Below are positions 16,908-24,201 of a stretch of 64,000 nucleotides of DNA, piece by piece. The notes beneath the pieces are model-generated. The model ran no database searches and was not told the origin of the DNA. It saw only the letters and a program-made list of their open reading frames with translations. Source of the stretch: Candidatus Woesearchaeota archaeon (GTDB taxonomy: Archaea; Nanobdellota; Nanobdellia; Woesearchaeales; ARS49); NCBI GenBank assembly GCA_019322895.1, contig JAHWHZ010000001.1, positions 496,001 to 560,000 on the forward strand, written 5' to 3'. Position 1 is the stretch's first letter. Each line of letters starts with the position of its first letter. Position numbers and translations under genes: made by a program.

Positions 16908-18007
16908 TTTCTAAAAAAGGAACAATAGTGGACCTTGTCTTAATGCCTACTTTCACGACAATAATTGTTCTTGGCTTTATTTTGCTGAGCATCCTTGCTA
17001 CAATCAAAGGCCTGCATGGTGATTTGCAGCCGGAAAAAGCATCAACTGCAATAAATTCAGGACTGCTAACAATAGGATTGCATGATCTTACAGGAAATAT
17101 TGATTATATCTACGGCAACAGGAAGAATTTCAGCTTTGATTTCCAGGACAATAAAATATTGGTTTACACAAAGAAAAAAGACAAGTCAGATGCAGTAACT
17201 TATGCTTTTGCAGAAGACGGCTCTTTAGGCAGGCTTACATTCATTCCAAAAACCCTTAATTTCACCAAAAAAACAATACGTGAGCTTCATTTTGTCAAGC
17301 AGGGCAATGTTGTTTTTGTGGACAGCCCTATTGTTAATGATAAATTCCGGGCAAATCTTGATTTGCTGGAGTGCTCAAGAGAAAAGACAACAGCACTAAA
17401 AAAAGATATAATTATAGATCCATCTCTTGGCTGGGACGCAAACCTTGAGAAAGAGGGTGTTCCTGCCGGCGAAAAAGGTTATATGAATCACAGACTGCAG
17501 ATAACAGAGTCTGATGTTAATAGGATTATTGCAGCAAGGCTTTTTGGCTATGGCAAGGACTTTTTTGCTGAAAAAGCACAGCACACAAGAAGCTTATCGC
17601 AGGATTCAAAGGTTGACTTAAATGAAAAAATAAACAAGGTACAGAAAAGCAAGGGAAACGCAGTAATCTCACTGCGCCTTGGCAGCTATGCTGATACAGA
17701 TTTCAATCCAGTTATTGCTTATATCAATGGAGAATCAAATGACATTAAGGCAAGCAGGAAACTTGCCTGCCTTATCCTTAATGCACTCTCAAGCAAGCTT
17801 CCTGAAATCACTGATATTGCGATTGTTCCTGTCAGCATAAGCCAGCTTGATAGATTTTCAGGAAATGACCCAAAAAGAGTGCTGCTAAAGGAGAAGATAG
17901 GATTGCAGTTAGTCATAGGCAATGTCCAGATAGAAAATAAGAATATGATTGTTGAAAAACAAGATGACATTGCAAGAGCAATATACGATGGCATTAAGGC
18001 TTATTAA
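16904..18007 (+). CDS. Membrane-anchored protein resembling an inactive Amidase_3 fold
   Basis: 367 residues. Class III-like N-terminus (MISKKGTIVDLV) with a membrane helix at about residues 12-33. Residues 168-365 follow the order of motifs in zinc N-acetylmuramoyl-L-alanine amidases (Amidase_3): IIIDPSLGW (usual DPGHGG), TESDVNRIIAARL (usual EKDVN-iA-rL), HTRSL--DSKVDL-EKINK, VISLRLGS (usual iSiHaN), and a tail ending DDIARAIYDGI. Two expected zinc histidines are replaced (Leu 175, Arg 258) and the catalytic Glu region reads LVIGN (Ile 338). If the fold assignment is right this is a pseudoenzyme, perhaps a binding or structural module. The alternative is an unrelated ectodomain. Confidence 0.55.
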   Translation: MISKKGTIVDLVLMPTFTTIIVLGFILLSILATIKGLHGDLQPEKASTAINSGLLTIGLHDLTGNIDYIYGNRKNFSFDFQDNKILVYTKKKDKSDAVTYAFAEDGSLGRLTFIPKTLNFTKKTIRELHFVKQGNVVFVDSPIVNDKFRANLDLLECSREKTTALKKDIIIDPSLGWDANLEKEGVPAGEKGYMNHRLQITESDVNRIIAARLFGYGKDFFAEKAQHTRSLSQDSKVDLNEKINKVQKSKGNAVISLRLGSYADTDFNPVIAYINGESNDIKASRKLACLILNALSSKLPEITDIAIVPVSISQLDRFSGNDPKRVLLKEKIGLQLVIGNVQIENKNMIVEKQDDIARAIYDGIKAY

Positions 18008-18470
18008 AAACAAGAAAGGCGCGAAGCTTCATAATTTTCTGTATTTGATACTTTATGTAATCCTTACTTTTATTGTGGTTCTTTTGCTGGTGCAGATTCC
18101 TGAGAAAATGTTTAAAGCAAGGATGGAGCAGGGATATTTTCCTCAAACTGTAAACCAGGACAGGATAAGCACCATGTTTGCTTACAAAAATCCCTATTCT
18201 GGAAGATTAGACTTGCTAAAAGTTTCTTCAGCCAACATGATTCAAAACAAGACAGCAAAGAATCTTCTCAGCTTTCCTGAAGAAGAGGAAGTGGCATTAT
18301 TTGTTTCATTAGACAATAAAAAGTCTTATTATGACAGGAAATTTTACAAAAGAGCCAAGCCATTGGTTCCTGTAAGATATGTCAGCTTGCTAAATACGCG
18401 CAAGGTCCAGGCGCAGGATGACAAGTCCTGGAAAACATTAACAATAGAGCAGGTTTTCAGGAGAACATGA
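17988..18470 (+). CDS. Pilin-like membrane protein, 160 aa
   Basis: I choose ATG 17988 (MALRLIKNKKGAKLHNFLY), overlapping the upstream gene by 20 nt. It places the N-K-K-G basic leader before the membrane helix (about residues 16-37), as in the next two genes; an earlier in-frame start at 17949 would add 13 residues inside the upstream gene. The ectodomain is short, basic and lacks cysteines. Third gene of the 16386-19695 operon. Function unknown; structural subunit inferred. Confidence 0.65.
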   Translation: MALRLIKNKKGAKLHNFLYLILYVILTFIVVLLLVQIPEKMFKARMEQGYFPQTVNQDRISTMFAYKNPYSGRLDLLKVSSANMIQNKTAKNLLSFPEEEEVALFVSLDNKKSYYDRKFYKRAKPLVPVRYVSLLNTRKVQAQDDKSWKTLTIEQVFRRT

Positions 18471-18865
18471 ATAAAAAAGGAGATATCAGGCCGGCACTTT
18501 ACTTGTTTGCAATAATTGGCATTGGATTTCTTTTTATCTTGTTTTATATCTGGCAGGGCGCTGCGTATGAGGCAGGCAAGGAAATAATAATTATCTCAGA
18601 AGAAGTGCACAAGAATCCGATGCTTACAAAACTGCTTAGTTACAATGTAGATTCTGGCCGGACAATAGGTGATGCAATTGCATACGATGAATTAAGCAAA
18701 GCCTGCGTAGCTGCTAAAAAAATAATGGACAAGGAGAAATTCATCCTTTCCTTGGATGGAGTTGATTTTTGCTCTAGTGAGAAAGGGCCTGAAAAGCCTG
18801 CAAAGATAAAAGCACTTATCCCTGCTGAAGATAATCAGATAAAAGAGGTTGTTTTAGAAATATGA
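18467..18865 (+). CDS. Pilin-like membrane protein, 132 aa
   Basis: ATGA overlap with the previous gene. MNKKGDIRPALYLFAIIGI: N-K-K-G leader and an acidic residue before a helix at about residues 9-28. The small ectodomain has two cysteines (SKACVAA and DFCSS). Fourth gene of the pilin operon. No family recognised. Confidence 0.7.
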   Translation: MNKKGDIRPALYLFAIIGIGFLFILFYIWQGAAYEAGKEIIIISEEVHKNPMLTKLLSYNVDSGRTIGDAIAYDELSKACVAAKKIMDKEKFILSLDGVDFCSSEKGPEKPAKIKALIPAEDNQIKEVVLEI

Positions 18866-19695
18866 GAAGATTATTGAAGAACAAGAAAGGGTTTAACTGG
18901 GCCTTCTTGATGCTGGGCGTAGTGTTGATCTGCCTTGTTTACTTGTTTTTCCAGCTTAATTCAAAACTAGCAAGCTTATCAATTATAGGTCCAAATCAGA
19001 TGCAGGTAATCAATGCAAAAAAGCAGTCAAGTGATGTATTCTTCTATCTCGATCAAGCAAGCAGGCTTTCTGCCTGCAATGCAATATATGATTTAGGTGA
19101 AAAAGGAGGGTTTGCAAGCAATATTGCGTGCAACAAGCCGCCTTTCATAGGCGTGATAGATACGCCGCACACATACTGGAATGCAGGAGATGAGAAATGC
19201 TATGAAAACATAAATTTCTATGCAGAATTTGAAAAGTTGTTCAAGCAGCATTTCATTAATTATCTCAGGATTTACAATGCTTTTCCTGCTGCAGACATAG
19301 ATATTGATCCTTTTAATTATGAATTCATGATTACAGATGACTTGATTGTTGGTTCTGCAATAAAGAATGCAGAAATGTCATTTGTTTCTTTGGATGCAGG
19401 ATCATTAAGCAAGTATGTTTTCAAGCCTTCTTTTGCAATTGATTTTAAGACAGGAATAAATGATTATTTCAAGACAGGCGAGGCAGTTGACAAGTTGCTT
19501 GACTGTGACAAGCCAATGGCACAATGCATCAATGATTTGAATACTCCTGGCCTGTCCTGGCATTTTACGCAGTCCAGCATGCCTGGCATTTATTTGTTTG
19601 AAGTGACGCAGAACAGTATAAACTGCAGGTTTGCCGGGGCAAAGCCTAAAATCAAGTTTGCTTTGCAGAAGATGCCGCCTGTTCCAGGGCCTTGA
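18862..19695 (+). CDS. Pilin-like membrane protein, 277 aa
   Basis: ATGA overlap with the previous gene. MRRLLKNKKGFNWAFLMLG: an N-K-K-G leader before a membrane helix at about residues 12-34, then an ectodomain of about 240 residues with seven cysteines (for example SACNAIYD, NIACNKPP and DCDKPMAQC). No catalytic motif is visible. It closes the operon; the downstream gene has its own TATA box and ribosome-binding site. Presumed extracellular subunit. Confidence 0.7.
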   Translation: MRRLLKNKKGFNWAFLMLGVVLICLVYLFFQLNSKLASLSIIGPNQMQVINAKKQSSDVFFYLDQASRLSACNAIYDLGEKGGFASNIACNKPPFIGVIDTPHTYWNAGDEKCYENINFYAEFEKLFKQHFINYLRIYNAFPAADIDIDPFNYEFMITDDLIVGSAIKNAEMSFVSLDAGSLSKYVFKPSFAIDFKTGINDYFKTGEAVDKLLDCDKPMAQCINDLNTPGLSWHFTQSSMPGIYLFEVTQNSINCRFAGAKPKIKFALQKMPPVPGP

Positions 19696-19720
19696 AACAG
19701 TATTCTCTAAAATACAAAAG

Positions 19721-19729
19721 TATATAAAT
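19721..19729 (+). promoter_or_regulatory. TATA box for RPA gene
   Basis: TATATAAAT about 43 nt before ATG 19764; a short leader carries GGGTGGAT (19752-19759) as ribosome-binding site. Confidence 0.6.
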
Positions 19730-19763
19730 AATTAGTTAACCATTTAATTAAGGGTGGATTTAG

Positions 19764-20753
19764 ATGATTAGAATTCCTTATGCAGAGATGATTGCTAAAT
19801 TAAAAGAAAAAACAGGCATGTCTCAAGAGGAAGTAGAAGCTAAGATTAATGACAAGCTTAAGCAGCTTTCTGGCCTTATAAGCAAAGAAGGAGCAGCTCA
19901 CATAATTGCAAATGAGCTTGGAGTAAAGCTGGTTGAGCCAGGAGGAAAGATAAAGGATATCTATGCTGGAATGCGCAATGTTGAGGTCAACGGCAAGATC
20001 CAGCAGGTTTATGAGATTAGGGAATTTACAAGGCAGGATGGAAGCGCGGGAAAAGTAGGTAATTTCTTGATGGGTGATGAGACCGGAGTCATGCGCGTTG
20101 TCTGCTGGGGAGACAAGGCAGACGTTCTCTCTAAACTGAATGAAGGTGATATTGTTAGGGTCACCTGCGGCCTTTGCAGGGAAAACCAGGGCAGGTGCGA
20201 GATTCATCTTGGCGACAACAGCCAGGTTATCATTAATCCTAACGGCGTGTCTATAGGAGAGGTTCAAAACAAGAGAGCAGCTTCTATCAGGAAGCCCATT
20301 AAAGATCTTGCAGAAAATGACGAGAACATAGAGGTTCTTGGCACGATTGTTCAGGTTTTTGATCCAAAATTCTATGAAGTGTGTCCTGACTGCAATGCAA
20401 GAATAAAAGAAAACAATGGAGAATTTGCCTGCTTAAAGCACGGCAAGGTGAATCCAGATTATGCTTATGTCGTGAATGTATTCTTAGATGACGGGACAGA
20501 AAACATAAGATGCGTTCTTTTCAGAAAACAGGCAGAGATGCTGTTAGGCAAGAAACCTGAAGATATGCTTACCTTCAGGACATCGCCTGAATCTTTTGAG
20601 TCCTTGAAGACAGAGATGCTTGGCAATATTGTCAAGTTTGTCGGCAGAGTGAGGAAAAATGATTTTTTTGACAGGCTGGAATTCATGGTTCAGCTGGTTT
20701 TTCCAGAACCAGATCCTGAAGAAGAGATTCAAAGATTGAAAGTAGAACAATGA
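19764..20753 (+). CDS. Replication protein A-like single-stranded DNA-binding protein
   Basis: 329 residues. A short helical N-terminus is followed by an OB-fold (about residues 60-155: VYEIREFTRQDGSAGKVGNF, then VMRVVCWGDKADVL). A second OB-like region contains a zinc-finger-type insert, CPDC-(n)-C-KHG (about residues 208-228), as in archaeal RPA proteins. It would coat single-stranded DNA during replication and recombination and work with RadA, encoded 1.3 kb downstream. ATGATG overlap with the next gene indicates co-transcription. Confidence 0.85.
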   Translation: MIRIPYAEMIAKLKEKTGMSQEEVEAKINDKLKQLSGLISKEGAAHIIANELGVKLVEPGGKIKDIYAGMRNVEVNGKIQQVYEIREFTRQDGSAGKVGNFLMGDETGVMRVVCWGDKADVLSKLNEGDIVRVTCGLCRENQGRCEIHLGDNSQVIINPNGVSIGEVQNKRAASIRKPIKDLAENDENIEVLGTIVQVFDPKFYEVCPDCNARIKENNGEFACLKHGKVNPDYAYVVNVFLDDGTENIRCVLFRKQAEMLLGKKPEDMLTFRTSPESFESLKTEMLGNIVKFVGRVRKNDFFDRLEFMVQLVFPEPDPEEEIQRLKVEQ

Positions 20754-21205
20754 TGGCCCACACTCACCTGGCTTTTGGACTGCTTTTCGGATTGTTGTCC
20801 TTGTCTTTTATTCATCCTGCAAACAAGTATGTGTTTCTTGGCATCGCGATTTTTTCTTCATTGCTTCCTGACCTTGACCATCCGCAGTCCAAGCTTGGAA
20901 GAAAACTGTTTGTCTCAAAAATATTCAATGTATTCTTCGGCCACAGGGGTTTTTTTCATGCAGTGTGGATTCCTATTGCAGCATGGCTTATCTTGAGCTT
21001 GGGCTTTGGAATTTCATACGGCTCAGCAGTATTTGTGGGGTATTTTGCTCACCTGTTCTCAGACGGCCTCACAAAGGCAGGAGTAAATCTCATACATCCT
21101 TTAAAGCAGCTCAGGATGCAGGGATTCATTGAAACAGGCGGCATTGCAGAGCATCTGACCTTTTTTGCAGTGGTGGTAGTGTCTATAATATTGATAGTCA
21201 GCTAG
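20750..21205 (+). CDS. YdjM-like membrane-bound metal-dependent hydrolase
   Basis: 151 residues with about four membrane segments. H-T-H-LAFG at the N-terminus, SSLLPDLDHPQSKLG, FFGHRGFFHAVW and YFAHLFSDGLTKAGVNLIHP are the His/Asp signatures of the YdjM/DUF457 membrane hydrolase family. Members are placed in the membrane; their physiological substrate is poorly known. It starts inside the RPA stop (ATGATG; 20753 is an equal alternative). A small GTCCA/TGGAC hairpin (21205-21222) directly follows the stop. Confidence 0.8.
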   Translation: MMAHTHLAFGLLFGLLSLSFIHPANKYVFLGIAIFSSLLPDLDHPQSKLGRKLFVSKIFNVFFGHRGFFHAVWIPIAAWLILSLGFGISYGSAVFVGYFAHLFSDGLTKAGVNLIHPLKQLRMQGFIETGGIAEHLTFFAVVVVSIILIVS

Positions 21206-21333
21206 TCCACTGGTCACTGGACATCTTCTCGTAGCGTATTTAAACAATTTTAGCCACCCTTATTCTATCGCAAACCTCATCTCCTGGTTTAATCTTTCTT
21301 TTTCCAGGGGATTGAAACAAGATGCGAAAGCAA

Positions 21334-21340
21334 GAGGTGA
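21334..21340 (+). promoter_or_regulatory. Shine-Dalgarno deciding start 21346
   Basis: GAGGTGA ends 5 nt before ATG 21346, favouring it over the in-frame ATG at 21322. Confidence 0.6.
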
Positions 21341-21345
21341 AAAAA

Positions 21346-21612
21346 ATGAACAAACCTGAAAAAAAATACAAGGCAGGGGCAATAAGCGCAACTGTCTGGA
21401 AAAATGAAGGGCAAAAAAATGGAAAAACTTTTGCTTTTCATACAATCTCGATTGGAAGAAACTATAAAGACAAGGATGGTGAGTGGAAGAACTCTTCTTC
21501 TTTGAGGCCTGCTGATTTGCCAAAAGCTGCACTGGTGCTTAACAAGGCTTATGAGTATCTGATAATGAGCTCAGCTGAAGAAGGAGTGGTGGAAGAGGAG
21601 CTTGCTGCATGA
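21346..21612 (+). CDS. Small RadA-adjacent protein, paralogue 1
   Basis: 88 residues from ATG 21346. It carries the block KAGAISATVWKNEGQKNGK, then YKDKDGEWKNSSSLRPADLPKAALVLNKAYEYL, which recurs in the next gene. The pattern (short beta strands, W-K-N, a final helix) suggests a compact nucleic-acid-binding fold such as an OB- or PC4-like domain, but I recognise no named family. Position between RPA and RadA supports a recombination-related role. The C-terminus is acidic (EEGVVEEELAA), as in many single-stranded DNA-binding proteins. That parallel is inference. Confidence 0.7.
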   Translation: MNKPEKKYKAGAISATVWKNEGQKNGKTFAFHTISIGRNYKDKDGEWKNSSSLRPADLPKAALVLNKAYEYLIMSSAEEGVVEEELAA

Positions 21613-21615
21613 TTT

Positions 21616-21640
21616 CCGAAAAAAGAACCGGATTTTTCGG
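21616..21640 (+). terminator. Hairpin after 21612 gene
   Basis: CCGAAAAA (21616-21623) pairs perfectly with TTTTTCGG (21633-21640), starting 3 nt after the stop codon. Could be a 3'-end processing or termination structure; archaeal terminators usually do not need hairpins. Confidence 0.4.
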
Positions 21641-21693
21641 TTATCCCTGTTTTTTAGGCAGGTATTTCGAAATAATTCCAGATTCTGTATTGC

Positions 21694-21707
21694 TTTTTCC
21701 GGAAAAA
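21694..21707. promoter_or_regulatory. 14-bp perfect palindrome
   Basis: TTTTTCCGGAAAAA, a possible operator in the 158-bp gap between the two small paralogues. No regulator is identified. Confidence 0.3.
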
Positions 21708-21733
21708 TCTCAGCAAGGCATAATTAAAATGCC

Positions 21734-21767
21734 AGCCACCTGTTTTACAAAAATAAAAAAGGTGGTT
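21734..21767 (+). promoter_or_regulatory. Leader hairpin covering a ribosome-binding site
   Basis: AGCCACCT (21734-21741) can pair with AGGTGGTT (21760-21767; one G-U pair), enclosing the AGGTGG that serves ATG 21771. The fold would hide the ribosome-binding site, a classic arrangement for translational control. Confidence 0.4.
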
Positions 21768-21770
21768 TGC

Positions 21771-22001
21771 ATGGAAAAAAATACACCAGAAAAAAAGTTC
21801 AGGGCAGGAGCAATAAGCGCTACTGTCTGGAAAAACCAAAGCAAGGAAGGAAACGAGTTCAGCAGCGTATCTTTTGAAAAAGGATACAAGGATGCTGCAG
21901 GCGAGTGGAAATCAACCAACCACTTGAACGTGAATGACCTGCCAAAGGCTTTGGTTGTGATCGGCAAGGCATTTGAGCACTTGTCACTTAAAGAGGCTTA
22001 A
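21771..22001 (+). CDS. Small RadA-adjacent protein, paralogue 2
   Basis: 76 residues from ATG 21771, preceded by AGGTGG; the frame is open upstream but without a ribosome-binding site. KKFRAGAISATVWKN, GYKDAAGEWKSTNHLN and DLPKALVVIGKAFEHL align over nearly the whole length with the 21346 gene. Unlike its paralogue it lacks the acidic tail. It lies 35 nt upstream of radA. A tandem duplication with divergence is likely. No function is known to me; nucleic-acid binding is a guess from context. Confidence 0.7.
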   Translation: MEKNTPEKKFRAGAISATVWKNQSKEGNEFSSVSFEKGYKDAAGEWKSTNHLNVNDLPKALVVIGKAFEHLSLKEA

Positions 22002-22018
22002 AGCCTCTTATTTTAATT
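21991..22018 (+). terminator. Hairpin plus T-tract between small gene and radA
   Basis: AAGAGGCTT/AAGCCTCTT (21991-21999/22001-22009; 7 bp with a 5-nt loop when folded) overlaps the stop codon and is followed by ATTTTAATTTTTT, a bacterial-style intrinsic terminator shape. It may separate or attenuate transcription into radA. Confidence 0.45.
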
Positions 22019-22036
22019 TTTTAAGGTGGTGGTAAT

Positions 22037-23053
22037 ATGACAAAAAAACAAAAAGGTGATAATATGGAGCAAGAACTTGAACAGCCAGAAGTAGTTGAAA
22101 AGAAAGTACAATCCTTGGACCAGCTTCCAGGAGTAGGTCCTGCAACAATTGAAAAGCTTAACAATGCAGGATATTCTGACTTGATGAGCATTGCGGTAGC
22201 GACACCAGGCGAGCTTGTGGGCGCTGCTGAGATGTCAGAAGCAACTGCAAAGAAAGTTATTGCAATCGCAAGGGCAAATCTTGAGATGAATTTTGAGAGC
22301 GGAGATGATTTGCTGCAGAAAAGAGAGCAGATAACCAAGCTGAGCACTGGAAGCGAAGAGCTGGATAAATTATTTGGCGGTGGTGTTGAGTCAGCTGCAA
22401 TCACAGAGGCTTTTGGACAGTATGGTTCTGGAAAAAGCCAGATAGCCCACGTTCTTGCTACAAGATGCGTGCTTCCTGTTGATAAGGGAGGTGCTGGCGG
22501 TGTTGCAGTATTCATTGATACAGAAGGAACTTTCAGGCCAGAGCGTATTGTTCAGATGGTCAAAGGTGTTGATAAGGATGCAGATCCCCAGGAATTCTTG
22601 AGAAACATAAAGGTGGCAAGGGCCCTTAATTCAGACCATCAGATGCTTCTTGCAGACAAGATTGCAGATTTGATCAAGAATAAAGGAGTGGATGTAAAAT
22701 TAGTCATTGTTGATTCCTTGACATCGCATTTCAGGGCAGAGTATATTGGCAGAGGAACCTTGGCAGAAAGGCAGCAGAAGCTTAACAAGCACATGCATAC
22801 CTTGATTAGGCTTGCAGACAGGCATAATGTTGCTGTTTATGTGACAAATCAGGTGATGTCAAAGCCAGACATGTTTTTCGGAGACCCTACACAGGCAATT
22901 GGAGGCCATGTAGTTGGCCACAACTCAACTTACAGGGTTTATCTCAGGAGAGGGAAAAAAGGCACGCGGGTTGCCAAGATGATTGACGCCCCAAATCTTG
23001 CAGAAGATGAGGCAGTATTCATGATAGACGAAGCAGGCATAAGAAATGCCTGA
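22037..23053 (+). CDS. radA: DNA repair and recombination protein RadA
   Basis: 338 residues. An N-terminal helix-hairpin-helix domain (LDQLPGVGPATIEKLNNAGY) is followed by the RecA-fold ATPase core: Walker A GQYGSGKS (Tyr and Ser replace the more usual Phe and Thr), VFIDTEGTFRPERI, Walker B-like LVIVDSLTSHFR, and the L2-side VYVTNQVMSKPD and GGHVVGHNSTYRV. It forms the strand-exchange filament on single-stranded DNA in homologous recombination. Two in-frame ATGs each have a ribosome-binding site (GGTGGTGG before 22037, AGGTGAT before 22064); I keep the first. Confidence 0.95.
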   Translation: MTKKQKGDNMEQELEQPEVVEKKVQSLDQLPGVGPATIEKLNNAGYSDLMSIAVATPGELVGAAEMSEATAKKVIAIARANLEMNFESGDDLLQKREQITKLSTGSEELDKLFGGGVESAAITEAFGQYGSGKSQIAHVLATRCVLPVDKGGAGGVAVFIDTEGTFRPERIVQMVKGVDKDADPQEFLRNIKVARALNSDHQMLLADKIADLIKNKGVDVKLVIVDSLTSHFRAEYIGRGTLAERQQKLNKHMHTLIRLADRHNVAVYVTNQVMSKPDMFFGDPTQAIGGHVVGHNSTYRVYLRRGKKGTRVAKMIDAPNLAEDEAVFMIDEAGIRNA

Positions 23054-23074
23054 TTTTTTTGTTCTACAGATACC

Positions 23075-23083
23075 TTTATATAT
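23075..23083 (+). promoter_or_regulatory. TATA box for TRAM gene
   Basis: TTTATATAT placing transcription start near 23105-23110, inside the palindrome at 23106-23120. Confidence 0.5.
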
Positions 23084-23105
23084 CTCATTCATATCTTGAG
23101 AGCTA

Positions 23106-23120
23106 TTGTGCAGTGCACAA
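23106..23120. promoter_or_regulatory. Palindrome at predicted transcription start
   Basis: TTGTGCAGTGCACAA is a perfect 7+1+7 palindrome located where transcription from the 23075 TATA box should begin; candidate operator. Confidence 0.35.
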
Positions 23121-23136
23121 GATTAAATAAATTAAT

Positions 23137-23142
23137 AGGTGA
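23137..23142 (+). promoter_or_regulatory. Shine-Dalgarno deciding start 23151
   Basis: AGGTGA lies 8 nt before ATG 23151; a GTG at 23139 is part of this site, not the start. Confidence 0.6.
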
Positions 23143-23150
23143 AAAGAAAT

Positions 23151-23630
23151 ATGGAAAGAAGAAGTTATTCAGGATCCCGTAGAGGATTTGGATCCAGACC
23201 GCCTGTAAATCAGGGCGATGTATTAGAAGTAACCATAGAAGCTGTCGGCGAAAAAGGCGACGGAATTGCCAGGAAAGACGGATTTGTCTTGTTCATTCCT
23301 GGTGTCAAGGAAGGAGACCGCGTGAAAGTCAAGGTGACGCGCGTTCTAAGAAAGGTGGGATTTGCAGAAGTTGTTGGAGAAGGTGAAGCACCTGCTGAGG
23401 AAGCTCCTGCTCCAGAAGCAGAGATGCCTGCTGAAGAGCCTGAAGCAGAGCCAGAAACTCCTGTAGAAGACACAGAAGATTTTGGCGAAGAAGTCGCAGA
23501 AGAGGTGTCTGTGGAAGAAGCTCCTGCAGAAGAGGTTCCTGCTGAGGAAGCTCCAGAAGAACCTGAAGCTCCAGAAGAGCCTGCAGAAGAGGCTCCTGAA
23601 GAACCTGCTGAAGAAAAGCCTGCTGAATAA
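23151..23630 (+). CDS. TRAM-domain RNA-binding protein with acidic repeat tail
   Basis: 159 residues. A basic Arg/Ser/Gly N-terminus is followed by a TRAM domain at about residues 22-80 (GDVLEVTIEAVGEKGDGIAR, FVLFIPGVKEGD, VKVKVTRVL). Stand-alone TRAM proteins in archaea bind RNA and are often described as cold-shock-like chaperones. The last 80 residues are a low-complexity tail of Glu, Ala and Pro (repeats of EEAPAEE type), which is unusual for stand-alone TRAM proteins and might tune RNA binding or protein contacts. It has its own TATA box, a palindrome at the predicted start site and a clear ribosome-binding site. Confidence 0.8.
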   Translation: MERRSYSGSRRGFGSRPPVNQGDVLEVTIEAVGEKGDGIARKDGFVLFIPGVKEGDRVKVKVTRVLRKVGFAEVVGEGEAPAEEAPAPEAEMPAEEPEAEPETPVEDTEDFGEEVAEEVSVEEAPAEEVPAEEAPEEPEAPEEPAEEAPEEPAEEKPAE

Positions 23631-23658
23631 GCAGTTAATTTTTTTTATCTTTTTTAAA

Positions 23659-24201
23659 ATGAGATTATTTATTGCATTTGATGTTTCTGAAGAAGTGAAA
23701 GATTATTTATCTGGCCTGCAAAAGCAGATTCCTGAGGATTCTAAGGTCAATCTTGTCAAAGAATTTCATCAGACTATGAAATTTCTTGGCGATGTTGATG
23801 AAAACAAGGTTGACAAGATAAAGGCATTGCTTTCTAATGTGGATTTCACTAAATTCACAGCAAAGACAGCTGAGCTGGGTGTTTTTCCTGATGAAAAGAT
23901 GGTTCGTGTTGTTTGGATTGGCCTTGAGCCAAAGGATATAATAATTGGCTTGCAGCAAGAGATTGAATCTGCTCTTATGGACTTGTTTCCTAAAGACAAG
24001 CGCTTTCACCCGCATCTCACTCTAGCAAGAGTCAAGTTTGTCAAGGACAAGAAAAATTTCATGGAAAAGCTCAAGAAGATTTCTGTAAAAGAGATAGAGT
24101 TTCCAGTAAATTCTTTCAAGCTTATCAAGAGTACCCTCACAAGAGAAGGAGCTGTTTACGAGGATGTTGCTGAGTTTGCTTTGAAACCAAGAGAGAAATA
24201 A
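23659..24201 (+). CDS. thpR: RNA 2',3'-cyclic phosphodiesterase (LigT/ThpR)
   Basis: 180 residues from ATG 23659 (MRLFIAFDVSEE), which is the family's normal N-terminus; the frame is open further upstream inside the TRAM gene but there it is only a shadow of the repeat tail. Two HxTx motifs are present, HQTMKFLG (about residue 35) and HPHLTLAR (about residue 118), marking the 2H phosphoesterase active site. The family hydrolyses 2',3'-cyclic phosphate ends of RNA. It is convergent with and adjacent to the metallopeptidase gene. Confidence 0.9.
   Translation: MRLFIAFDVSEEVKDYLSGLQKQIPEDSKVNLVKEFHQTMKFLGDVDENKVDKIKALLSNVDFTKFTAKTAELGVFPDEKMVRVVWIGLEPKDIIIGLQQEIESALMDLFPKDKRFHPHLTLARVKFVKDKKNFMEKLKKISVKEIEFPVNSFKLIKSTLTREGAVYEDVAEFALKPREK

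Noticed and set aside
23482..23658. N-terminal extension of thpR with Lys/Leu repeats
   Set aside because: It is the +1 frame of the acidic repeat tail of the TRAM gene; the LigT family starts at MRLFIAF (23659).
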